Shown piece by piece: positions 7,867 through 14,422 of a DNA stretch of 18,873 bases. Positions within the stretch are counted from its first letter, which is position 1. Each line of letters begins with the position of its first letter. The position numbers were made by a program, and so were the translations under genes. Location of the stretch: positions 1 to 18,873 of the forward strand of contig CAMIHT010000008.1 of the NCBI GenBank assembly GCA_946222725.1. Reading direction: 5' to 3'. This DNA is from Actinotignum schaalii (GTDB taxonomy: Bacteria > Actinomycetota > Actinomycetes > Actinomycetales > Actinomycetaceae). The notes under the pieces were generated by a model. The model did no database searches and was not told where the DNA came from. It saw nothing but the letters and a program-made list of their open reading frames with translations.

Positions 7867-8939
7867 CGCCAGCGACGCCGAGCTCCTAGTACTCCGCCCA
7901 TACCGAGGAGCACAAGAAGGGCCGCGAGGAAGGCGGTTTGGGAACCATGAGCGGCCCCGGTTGCAGGCAGTTCCCGCGCCGGCATTCCACTCGCGTGCGG
8001 CGTTGGGGTGACCGTGAGCGTAGGAGTCGCGCTCGGCGTCGGAGAAGGCTCTGACGTAGGTCTACCACTTGACTCCGGCGTCGGCGAGGTACGAGGAGTT
8101 TCTGTCACGGAAAGCGTCGGAGAAGGCTCGGGATCCTCCGGTTCGCCCTCCTCTTCTTCCTCTCCGGGGCTCGGTTCTGGCTTCGGATCATCATTGTGCG
8201 GTTGAGGCGGGCACAGATCGCTCTCAACGAGCGTGAGATTGCTGACGACGTCACTACCGCTCGGTCCTGTTGCGATGACACTGACCGTTTGCCCCGCTTT
8301 CGCATCGGGAACGGGAATAGTCATATTCGCATCCCCCGAGGTCACCGGCTTCTCCAACAGCGGCTTGCCCGCTAACGTCACTTGATACTCCGGCATGCGG
8401 CTCGTGAGGTGCGGAGCAACCTGTGCGATGAGTTCCCAGGAACCCGATCTCGTTTCCCTACCAAGGACCTCAACACTTACCAGAGAATCGTCCAGCTGCG
8501 ATGCGCGAGTAATATCCAGCTCACTCGAGCAATCAAAACGCTGAGTTGAACCAAGCGTAACCTTCGGATTACCTTCCTCATCCTTAAAAGTGAAATGTTC
8601 TATTGTCGGATTTGCCGGCACCCATCTACAGTTATAACTGTTATTGACACGCACCTTCAAAAACGGAGCTGCGAAATGCGGACGCTTCAATTCTCCCGTA
8701 ATCTTTACCTTGACTAACAAAGAAAAGTGAAACTTTAACTCCGTTTCCGTCACCGATATCTGCGGCGTGCCCGCCACGCATTGCGAGCTAATAGAAATCT
8801 TCGAGGACTTCTCGACGTAGCCGCTACCTTGCTCCGTCTCGATGTCTGCGCCGACCGCGTGCGCGGCCCCGATCCCAAAACCACACAATCCACCAGCTAC
8901 AACGAGCGTGGTGGCTATTCGTTGCAAAATCTTCTTCAT
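7863..8939 (-). CDS. Sortase-anchored surface protein with LPATG motif
   Basis: This 358-residue secreted protein has a standard signal peptide (MKK, hydrophobic core, cleavage expected after AHA near 28). The exported domain (about 30-245) is probably beta-rich and carries four cysteines (54, 104, 137, 243) that could form two disulfides. I recognise no named domain in it. Next comes a Pro/Glu/Ser/Thr-rich stalk (about 246-320) with an EEEEE run and repeated TPTP/SPTP motifs, typical of a cell-wall-spanning segment. The end is LPATG (324-328), a hydrophobic helix and RRRWR, the full sortase signal. An adhesin or other surface-exposed role is likely. Upstream are a 15-G homopolymer and two inverted repeats, so expression may be switched. 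No good Shine-Dalgarno sequence precedes the ATG, and a stop lies in frame seven codons upstream. Confidence 0.85.
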   Translation of the reverse strand: MKKILQRIATTLVVAGGLCGFGIGAAHAVGADIETEQGSGYVEKSSKISISSQCVAGTPQISVTETELKFHFSLLVKVKITGELKRPHFAAPFLKVRVNNSYNCRWVPANPTIEHFTFKDEEGNPKVTLGSTQRFDCSSELDITRASQLDDSLVSVEVLGRETRSGSWELIAQVAPHLTSRMPEYQVTLAGKPLLEKPVTSGDANMTIPVPDAKAGQTVSVIATGPSGSDVVSNLTLVESDLCPPQPHNDDPKPEPSPGEEEEEGEPEDPEPSPTLSVTETPRTSPTPESSGRPTSEPSPTPSATPTLTVTPTPHASGMPARELPATGAAHGSQTAFLAALLVLLGMGGVLGARRRWR

Positions 8940-8971
8940 GGCGATTTGTCGGGGAAACTAGCCCAGAATCA

Positions 8972-8986
8972 CCCCCCCCCCCCCCC
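8972..8986. repeat. Homopolymer of 15 C (15 G in gene sense) upstream of the surface-protein gene
   Basis: Fifteen consecutive C residues on the plus strand lie 33-47 bp upstream of the surface-protein ATG. Tracts of this length slip during replication and are a classic base for ON/OFF or graded phase variation. It is outside the reading frame: TAG at 8958-8960 closes that frame. Any effect would be on the promoter or leader. One weak arrangement puts the tract in a 17-base spacer between TTCCTT and TGATTC. Another promoter further upstream would put the tract in the transcribed leader. Confidence 0.85.
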
Positions 8987-9002
8987 GCAAGGAAGGCAAC
9001 CC

Positions 9003-9019
9003 AAAGGATTACATCCTTT
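9003..9019. repeat. Small inverted repeat near the surface-protein promoter
   Basis: AAAGGAT (9003-9009) and ATCCTTT (9013-9019) form a perfect 7-bp stem with a 3-base loop. It lies at or just after the expected start of transcription of the surface-protein gene on the minus strand. It may be a protein-binding site or the first hairpin of the leader. Confidence 0.35.
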
Positions 9020-9048
9020 TTCTACACTATTGAGAAAGCAATTCTCAA
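9019..9048 (-). promoter_or_regulatory. Candidate promoter of the surface-protein gene
   Basis: On the minus strand TTGAGA (9043-9048) matches the -35 consensus at five of six positions. After 18 bases it is followed by TAGAAA (9019-9024), which matches the -10 at four of six. The start would be near 9012, giving a leader of about 70 bases that includes the G15 tract. The assignment is plausible but not unique in this AT-rich stretch. Confidence 0.4.
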
Positions 9049-9050
9049 TA
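9028..9050. promoter_or_regulatory. Putative operator, 9-5-9 inverted repeat
   Basis: TATTGAGAA (9028-9036) and TTCTCAATA (9042-9050) are perfect inverted copies separated by five bases. The repeat covers the -35 and most of the spacer of the candidate surface-protein promoter, where a dimeric repressor would act. It does not match the Fur/Zur or DtxR boxes I know well enough to name a regulator. Confidence 0.5.
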
Positions 9051-9333
9051 TGTTTCTAAATATCTACACATGTGAACTTATCGACAACGTGCGGCAAATA
9101 CCAGAAAAATCCAGGTAAACGCCCTAACACTTGCCCCGCCTATGTTTGCCATCTGCGTCACTCGCCCAGCCAGTACCACCAACCACTGAAAACTGAACAA
9201 GCCGGCCATAAAAGATGAACCAGTCCGATTGAGAGTCCGGGCCAGGTCGCGATCCCAGGGCCACCCCCTAAAATAGACCCATACCGCCCCGGCCGCTCTC
9301 TTGCGCCCGGGCCCGCCGTGAAAGGAGCCGCGC

Positions 9334-12084
9334 GTGGCATTGACCCTATCCACCATCGAGGAAAGCGTGCGCGCACTGGCCGGCCAGCCCAGCTACACTC
9401 GCGATTTCTTCTTTGATCTGCTACGCGCCTACGGCATCTCAAAATCTTCTATCGCCCGCCTGCGCTCCACCACCGCCAGCTCCATCAACGTCGCGGCAAA
9501 TCCGGAACGCGAGGTCGTGTGGAAAAACAAGCTCTATATCAGCGAAACCACTGGTGACCTCGCCGCCGTGGCCCTTGAACTCAAAACCAGCGAGACCGCG
9601 ATCCGCTACAACACCCGTTTCGTCATCGCCACCGATTACACCGACCTCGCCGCGTTCGACACGAAAACGGGCGATTCCCTCATTACCCCGCTCGCGCAGA
9701 TCGACAAAAACGTCACGTTCTTCCTGCCGTGGGCAAATATGGAACGCCTCGACTTCACCTCGGATACCAAGGCGGACCGCCGCGCCGCCGAACACATGAG
9801 CAAGCTCTACGACGACCTGCTCGAGGCCAGCCCGGATATGCTCACCGACACCGCCTCCCGCCACGGCCTCAATATTTTCTTCACCCGTCTCCTCTTCTGT
9901 TTCTTCGCGGAGGACACCGGCATTTTCGCGCGCGGCCAGTTCACCAGCGCGATCGGCTCCTACACTCAGCGCGACGGCTCGGATACCGCGGAATTCTTGC
10001 GCACCCTCTTCCGCGCACTGGACACCCCCAGTCCCGCCGATAAACCCGTTTATTTGCAAGATTTCCCGTACGTCAACGGTCGCCTTTTCCGCATTAATAA
10101 CGACGACGACGCCTCGCTGGCTGTCCCCCACTTCACCATGGCGGCCCGGGATTCCCTCTTGCGGCTCGGCACCTTGGATTGGTCGGAAATCAACCCGGAT
10201 ATTTTCGGTTCCATGTTCCAGGGGGTGGTCGATAAGCAGCAGCGCGCTAACCTGGGCCAGCACTACACCTCGGTGCCCAATATCTTCAAAACTATCCGCC
10301 CGCTCTTCCTGGATGAACTGGACAAAGAATTCGACGCCGCAGCCAACTCGGTCAAGAAACTACGGGCTTTGCTGGCTCGTATCCAAAGCATTAAGGTATT
10401 CGATCCCGGGTGCGGCAGCGGTAATTTCCTCGTCATTGCTTATAAGGCACTGCGCCAGCTCGAGCACCGCATCCTCGAACAGATCGACGCGATCTCCACC
10501 CGCGGCTCTTTCGGCGCAATCGGCAGTAAAACCGACGAAGAGGTCGGCCAAGGCTCCCTTGGCCTCACTTCTTCGGTCATCAATATCGAGAACTTCTACG
10601 GCATTGAGATCGACGACGTTTCTGCCGAGATGGCTGTTTTGGCACTCTGGCTGGCCAAACACCAAATGAATGAGGAATTCGCTGAGAAATTCGGCGTGGA
10701 TATCCCCCTCATTCCCCTCAAGGAAACCGGGCATATTGTGCACGGCAACGCCACCCGCCTGGATTGGAACGAGGTGTGCCCCAATAACGGCACCGACGAA
10801 ATTTATTTAATCGGAAACCCACCCTATGTAGGAAGTACCTACCAGACGAAGGATCAGAAGGATGACTTCGCCTATGTTTTCGATAGCGCGAAGTACCCGA
10901 AGAAACTCGATTACGTTGCCCTATGGTTCATTAAGGGCGCGAACTATATCCGGGGCACGAATGCCCAGCTCGCTTTCGTGACCACGAATTCCATTACCCA
11001 GGGCGAACAGGTCGCCCTCCTCCACCCTCATGTGTTCACTAATGGAATCGAGATCGGCTACGCCTACACCTCCTTCAAGTGGAGTAATAATGCCTCCCAT
11101 AATGCCGGAGTCACCGTCGCCGTGATCAGCCTGCGCAATGAATCCTCGGAGCCGAAATATCTGTTCACCGGTCCGGTGAAAACCCCTGTCGAGAATATCA
11201 ACGCCTACCTCATCTCTGGTAGCGATACCTACGTGACCGCACGTACCAAGGCTCTCTCCACTGCGCTTCCAAAGATGAGCTACGGCTCCAAACCCACCGA
11301 CGGCGGCAACCTCATCCTTTCCGATCAGGAAGCGGAAAATTTACTCACTAGCCATCCCGAACTATCTGAAGTGATTAAGCAATTCGTGGGCGCCGATGAT
11401 TACATCAATGGGAAAGACCGCTATTGCCTGTGGCTCACGGAGGAAAACCGGCACGAAGCAGCCAAGATTCCAGAAGTGAAGCGGCGCTTGGATCGTGTTT
11501 CCGCCATGCGTTCGGCCAGCACGAAGAAGCAGACGCAGGAATTCGGCGCTGTCCCATGGCGCTTCGTAGAGATCCGTTATAAGCCCACGGATTCGATTAT
11601 CGTGCCTAGTGTCTCCTCCGAACGGCGTGACTATGTTCCTATCGGGTACCTGGGTCCGGACACCGTGATTTCAAACCTAGCGTTTGCGATTTACGACGCC
11701 GATCCCTGGCTGTTCAGCCTCCTCACATCAAGAATGCACATGGCTTGGCTACGTGCTGTCGGTGGCTATATGGGGACTTCACTCCGTTACTCGAATACCC
11801 TGGTCTATAACACCTTCCCCGTGCCAGAGTTATCGGCGTCGTCGCAAGAAGAACTCACAAAACGCGCGCTACGCGTACTCGATGTACGCGAATATCACTG
11901 CGAAAAAACACTCGCGGAACTCTACGACCCCGACCATATGCCACGCAATCTACGCGAAGCACACGAAAAAATTGACGAGGCAGTCGATAGACTTTATCGC
12001 AACAAGCCCTTTGCCTCTGACGAGGAGCGGCTGGCCGTGCTATTTGAGAAATATCAGCAGCTAGTCGCGGCGGAGGGAAAGTAA
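9334..12084 (+). CDS. MmeI-family (Type IIL) DNA methyltransferase with degenerate nuclease domain
   Basis: This 916-residue protein is collinear with MmeI (about 919 residues). In order it has the N-terminal nuclease-like domain (1-135), a helical linker (150-300), an adenine-type methyltransferase with LGQHYTS near 308, SAM motif VFDPGCGSGNF at 355-365, FYGIEIDD near 421 and catalytic NPPY at 495-498, a target recognition domain (about 610-825, with MSYGSKPTDGGN and LRYSNTLVYNTFPVP), and the C-terminal helices (LYDPDHMPRNLREAHEKID). By memory alignment to MmeI, the catalytic D-E-K of the PD-(D/E)xK nuclease (VDLFW...IEMK) becomes EVVW...SET: Glu60, Ser70, Thr72. Cleavage is therefore unlikely, and I infer a methylation-only enzyme. 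The GTG start has AAAGGAG 6 bases upstream. The thioesterase gene follows at once. An alternative E-x-K (ELK, 82-84) exists but does not align. Confidence 0.9.
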   Translation: MALTLSTIEESVRALAGQPSYTRDFFFDLLRAYGISKSSIARLRSTTASSINVAANPEREVVWKNKLYISETTGDLAAVALELKTSETAIRYNTRFVIATDYTDLAAFDTKTGDSLITPLAQIDKNVTFFLPWANMERLDFTSDTKADRRAAEHMSKLYDDLLEASPDMLTDTASRHGLNIFFTRLLFCFFAEDTGIFARGQFTSAIGSYTQRDGSDTAEFLRTLFRALDTPSPADKPVYLQDFPYVNGRLFRINNDDDASLAVPHFTMAARDSLLRLGTLDWSEINPDIFGSMFQGVVDKQQRANLGQHYTSVPNIFKTIRPLFLDELDKEFDAAANSVKKLRALLARIQSIKVFDPGCGSGNFLVIAYKALRQLEHRILEQIDAISTRGSFGAIGSKTDEEVGQGSLGLTSSVINIENFYGIEIDDVSAEMAVLALWLAKHQMNEEFAEKFGVDIPLIPLKETGHIVHGNATRLDWNEVCPNNGTDEIYLIGNPPYVGSTYQTKDQKDDFAYVFDSAKYPKKLDYVALWFIKGANYIRGTNAQLAFVTTNSITQGEQVALLHPHVFTNGIEIGYAYTSFKWSNNASHNAGVTVAVISLRNESSEPKYLFTGPVKTPVENINAYLISGSDTYVTARTKALSTALPKMSYGSKPTDGGNLILSDQEAENLLTSHPELSEVIKQFVGADDYINGKDRYCLWLTEENRHEAAKIPEVKRRLDRVSAMRSASTKKQTQEFGAVPWRFVEIRYKPTDSIIVPSVSSERRDYVPIGYLGPDTVISNLAFAIYDADPWLFSLLTSRMHMAWLRAVGGYMGTSLRYSNTLVYNTFPVPELSASSQEELTKRALRVLDVREYHCEKTLAELYDPDHMPRNLREAHEKIDEAVDRLYRNKPFASDEERLAVLFEKYQQLVAAEGK

Positions 12085-12116
12085 GCGTGGCGCGCGCCGC
12101 CGGGAGTGAGGAAGAT

Positions 12117-13031
12117 ATGCACCACATTGATATACCGGAAACACACACTGAGCCCTTGGCGTCGATTCTCAATAATTTGCGGCTGGAACGCTGCGGGACG
12201 GGCCGGTATCGCGGTCAGAACCTCGTGCAGATCACCGGGAAAGTGTACGGCGGGCAGGTGCTCGGGCAGGCCACCATGGCGGCGGCTGACGATGTGCAGC
12301 GCTCGCTCGGCATCGGTGAGGATGAGCGGCTGGCGCATTCCATTACCGCGGCTTTCCAGCGGGCCGGGCACCTGGATGAGCCCATCGAGTTCCAGGTGGA
12401 GGAGATCAATGATCTGCGGTCTTTCTCTACCCGGAATGTTACGGCGTATCAGGGTGACCGTTTGATTTTCACGGCGCGGGTCTCCTTCCAGCTGCGCCAG
12501 CCCGGGCCTACCTTGGCTTCTCCAATGCCGGATGTTCCCGGGCCGGAGGGGCTGGCCTCCTCGGTGGATTTCTTCGGGGCGATGGATAACGTGTACGCGA
12601 AAGTGATGTCTTCCACGAACGGGATTGATATGCGGCGGGTGGAAGGCGATATTTACCTGCGGCCCGATCCTTCCGGTTCCCCGCGCCAGCACCTGTGGCT
12701 ACGTGCGCGCTCACCCATGCCAGCGGGGACCTCGCGTACTCTCCAGCGGGCGATGCTCGGGTATTCCGCGGATCAGTTCATGTTGGAGCCGGCGCTGCGG
12801 GCCCTCGGGCTGGCCTGGCTCTCCCGCGGAATTTCAGTGGCCACCCTCGATCACGCGATTTGGTGGCATCGCAATTTTGACATGTCGGAGTGGATTTTGG
12901 CGGAGATGAAATGCGTTTCCGCGCAGAACGGGCGCGCCCTCGTGAACGCGAAGTTCTTCCAGGACGGGCGCCATATTGCCTCTATGAGCCAAGAAGGCAT
13001 GGTCCGCGTGCCGCTGCCGGCCCTCAACTAA
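12117..13031 (+). CDS. tesB: Acyl-CoA thioesterase II (TesB-like, double hotdog)
   Basis: From the ATG at 12117 the protein has 304 residues, close to TesB. It hydrolyses acyl-CoA to fatty acid and CoA in the cytosol. The first hotdog has YRGQNL...GKVYGGQVLGQA (31-52). The second has LDHAIWWHR with the catalytic Asp245 and SMSQEGMVR with Gln292. The third E. coli residue, Thr228, aligns with Val267 next to Ser268, so the hydroxyl may come from the serine. A GTG at 12087, two bases past the methyltransferase stop, would add ten residues. I prefer 12117 because GAGG lies five bases upstream and the length then matches the family. The gene probably shares the methyltransferase transcript, though the functions are unrelated. 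Confidence 0.9.
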   Translation: MHHIDIPETHTEPLASILNNLRLERCGTGRYRGQNLVQITGKVYGGQVLGQATMAAADDVQRSLGIGEDERLAHSITAAFQRAGHLDEPIEFQVEEINDLRSFSTRNVTAYQGDRLIFTARVSFQLRQPGPTLASPMPDVPGPEGLASSVDFFGAMDNVYAKVMSSTNGIDMRRVEGDIYLRPDPSGSPRQHLWLRARSPMPAGTSRTLQRAMLGYSADQFMLEPALRALGLAWLSRGISVATLDHAIWWHRNFDMSEWILAEMKCVSAQNGRALVNAKFFQDGRHIASMSQEGMVRVPLPALN

Positions 13032-13132
13032 GGAAAGTAGTACACCTGATTCCAGGGTGCCGGTAGTAATCTCGCGCCTTGAGGATGGGGAAACAGGAGG
13101 AGTTAGGTACCGGCTAGGCGCGATATTTCGCC

Positions 13133-13156
13133 ATATCCGTATATCCGTATATCCGT
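13133..13156. repeat. Three tandem copies of ATATCCGT
   Basis: ATATCCGT is repeated three times without a gap, at 13133-13140, 13141-13148 and 13149-13156. The 12-bp string CATATCCGTATA that begins this array (13132-13143) occurs again at 14281-14292, just after the terminator hairpin of the module. The repeats may be binding sites for a module protein, a slippage-prone tract or a recombination scar. Confidence 0.75.
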
Positions 13157-13211
13157 AGCGAAAGCACTACGAGTTCCCCTCTTCCCTAGCTGTAAGCAAC
13201 GGGGGTAGAAG

Positions 13212-13248
13212 TTATCCACAAAATCGGCTCGCGTTGCACTTTTCCACA
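13212..13248 (+). promoter_or_regulatory. Pair of DnaA-box-like sites
   Basis: TTATCCACA (13212-13220) is a perfect match to the consensus DnaA box TTATNCACA. TTTTCCACA (13240-13248) differs at one defined position. Both point the same way with 19 bases between them, a 28-bp pitch. They lie 100-140 bp upstream of the unknown two-gene module. Confidence 0.45.
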
Positions 13249-13348
13249 CGGCGGTAAATAGCTCTTTTTTGTGGCTCTGTGCCATGCAAGAATGGCGGAA
13301 AAGGAGAAGTAACTACTTCGCCACTAGGCGATCAGAGGAGTGAGACAT

Positions 13349-13579
13349 ATGGATATCGCCGAGGATAGGTTGTGCATTCCGGAGCTTACGTTTAACTCGC
13401 TTGAAGATGTTCTCAAGCGCAAGGAAGAGATCTTGCAGGAGGTCAGAATGACCCGCGAAGAATTCGACCTACGCGCTGATAACTACCAGCTCGGGCCACA
13501 AGAGTCTGACGCTTATTTCGAGATGATAGGCCTGGATCGCTTCGAGGAGTTGTACCGTGGTGAACGAACGTTTGAATGA
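13349..13579 (+). CDS. Small acidic helical protein, possible antitoxin of a two-gene module
   Basis: I do not recognise a named family. The 76-residue product (from ATG 13349) is acidic and probably almost all helical: SLEDVLKRKEEILQEV, then MTREEFDLRADNYQLGPQESDAYFEMIGLDRFEEL. It has no signal peptide, membrane helix or clear DNA-binding fold. GAGGAG at 13335-13340 is 8 bases before this ATG. The GTG at 13340 would overlap the ribosome binding site, so I reject it. The reading frame overlaps the next gene by 23 bases, which points to translational coupling. A small acidic protein ahead of a larger basic partner is the usual layout of type II toxin-antitoxin loci. That role is inferred from layout only. 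Confidence 0.7.
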   Translation: MDIAEDRLCIPELTFNSLEDVLKRKEEILQEVRMTREEFDLRADNYQLGPQESDAYFEMIGLDRFEELYRGERTFE

Positions 13580-14198
13580 TTATACCGATAAGTTTGCGGC
13601 ACACTTACAGCTTGTTGGGGAGCTGATGGACCCCGGATTTTCGCTGCGGAGACAAACGGCTCCAAAGGAAGATCTTCCCACAATAAGATTGCTTGGCGAT
13701 ATTCGCGTCGCTCCTCTGCTCATTGTCCGTTTCGATTACGAAGTTTTCCTTAATCCGGAAACCGGCTCTCTCACGGTCAATGAATCAACATTCTCGGTCA
13801 TCCGAGGAGCAAAAAACAGTGAGCCTTTGGTGCGCTGGGATTATATTCGCTCACCACGCTCAAATATCCCCTGCGCACATGTCCAGGTACATTCCCACCG
13901 CGACGAATGGACGCACGCTTTACTCCTGGGTGGTAATCATTCTCGCCGCTCACGCCGGCGCATCAAGAATGAAGCCCGCACTCCGCGTATTGCTGATGTT
14001 CATTTCCCCGTAGGCGGGCGCAGATTCCGGCCCTGCCTGGAAGAAATCATCCTTTTCGTTATTGACGAATTCGGAGCAGCGTGCACGCCGCAAGCACGCA
14101 AAGCACTCCAGCATGGTATCCGGGAATGGGAGGAGAACCAGCTGCGAGCCGCGGTACGCAATAACCCCACCATCGCACTCCAAGCCCTCGAAGCATAA
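13557..14198 (+). CDS. Uncharacterised basic protein, partner of the preceding small protein
   Basis: The 213-residue product has no family name that I can give. It has a beta-rich segment (about 40-120: IRLLGDIRVAPLLIVRFDYEVFLNPETG), a histidine cluster HVQVHSHRDEWTH (108-120), a very basic loop (SRRSRRRIK, 129-137), and a conserved-looking block ADVHFPVGGRRFRPCLEEIILFVIDEF (146-172) followed by helices. The HxxxHxH and VHF-GGRRFRP blocks look like functional motifs, perhaps nucleic-acid binding or cleavage. They are loosely reminiscent of TumE-type (DUF6516) toxins, a comparison from memory and weak. The GTG start at 13557 lies inside the upstream gene, with GAGGAG 7 bases before it; GTG 13560 is the alternative. 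A strong hairpin follows the stop. Confidence 0.7.
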   Translation: MVNERLNDYTDKFAAHLQLVGELMDPGFSLRRQTAPKEDLPTIRLLGDIRVAPLLIVRFDYEVFLNPETGSLTVNESTFSVIRGAKNSEPLVRWDYIRSPRSNIPCAHVQVHSHRDEWTHALLLGGNHSRRSRRRIKNEARTPRIADVHFPVGGRRFRPCLEEIILFVIDEFGAACTPQARKALQHGIREWEENQLRAAVRNNPTIALQALEA

Positions 14199-14237
14199 CC
14201 ACCCGCACTTAAATCGGTACCCGCCCTATAACAGCGA

Positions 14238-14283
14238 ATGAGGTAGCTGTTCGGCTATCACAATAACCGAACAGCTACCTCAT
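14238..14283. terminator. Long hairpin between converging genes, probable bidirectional terminator
   Basis: Arms 14238-14258 and 14263-14283 are 21 bases each and pair with one mismatch around a CACA loop. The outer 17 pairs (ATGAGGTAGCTG... / ...CAGCTACCTCAT) are perfect. It lies 40 bp past the stop of the unknown plus-strand gene and faces the end of ettA, so it can stop transcription from both sides. No U tract follows, as is common in actinobacteria. Confidence 0.65.
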
Positions 14284-14330
14284 ATCCGTATACTTATCGC
14301 TGCTAACTGGCGGCACTAATCCGCGCTCCC

Positions 14331-14385
14331 GCCTGCATCCGGCAGGCTCCGACGCACTAGCGTGGCTCGGAACTCGCCTGCGTCG
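14331..14385 (-). terminator. Two further hairpins downstream of ettA
   Basis: GCCTGC (14331-14336) pairs with GCAGGC (14342-14347) around a 5-base loop. CGACGCA (14350-14356) pairs with TGCGTCG (14379-14385). They lie 38-92 bp past the ettA stop on the minus strand and may form its terminator together with the longer hairpin beyond. The stems are short, so the call is tentative. Confidence 0.35.
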
Positions 14386-14422
14386 CACGCTATCTGCGAG
14401 CGGGCGGAATAGCAGCTAGCCT

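Larger units (their letters stand above)
8940..9333. other. Divergent intergenic region, surface protein and methyltransferase
   Basis: This 394-bp non-coding region contains, in order, the C15 tract, two inverted repeats (9003-9019 and 9028-9050) and a possible minus-strand promoter. The segment 9000-9090 is clearly more AT-rich than its surroundings. On the plus strand a TAAAAT -10-like element near 9269-9274 may belong to the methyltransferase, but I find no convincing -35. The AAAGGAG ribosome binding site of that gene is at 9321-9327. A minus-strand open frame here has no recognisable features, and I treat it as chance. Confidence 0.6.
13032..13348. other. Intergenic control region before the two-gene unknown module
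   Basis: This 317-bp stretch has no gene that I can support. It holds an 8-bp inverted repeat with a long loop (TCGCGCCT 13072-13079, AGGCGCGA 13116-13123), which could end the tesB transcript. It also holds three tandem 8-bp repeats (13133-13156) and two DnaA-box-like sites (13212-13220, 13240-13248). A weak TTGCAC/TAAATA pair (13234-13260) may be the promoter of the following genes, with the second DnaA-like site in its spacer. A minus-strand frame of 60 codons looks accidental. Confidence 0.5.

Noticed and set aside
9078..9356. Minus-strand open frame of 92 codons in the surface-protein/methyltransferase gap
   Set aside because: No ribosome binding site, no recognisable domain, and it overlaps the start of the methyltransferase and its leader.
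9334..12084. Reading the large methyltransferase as BREX PglX
   Set aside because: The N-terminal nuclease-like domain, the YGSKPTDGGN block and the C-terminal helices match MmeI, the length is about 920, and no other brx genes are nearby.
13133..13156. CRISPR-like short repeats
   Set aside because: Units are 8 bp and contiguous with no spacers, and no cas genes are present.
13103..13285. Minus-strand open frame of 60 codons before the unknown module
   Set aside because: It spans the tandem repeats and DnaA-like sites, has no convincing start and no family resemblance.
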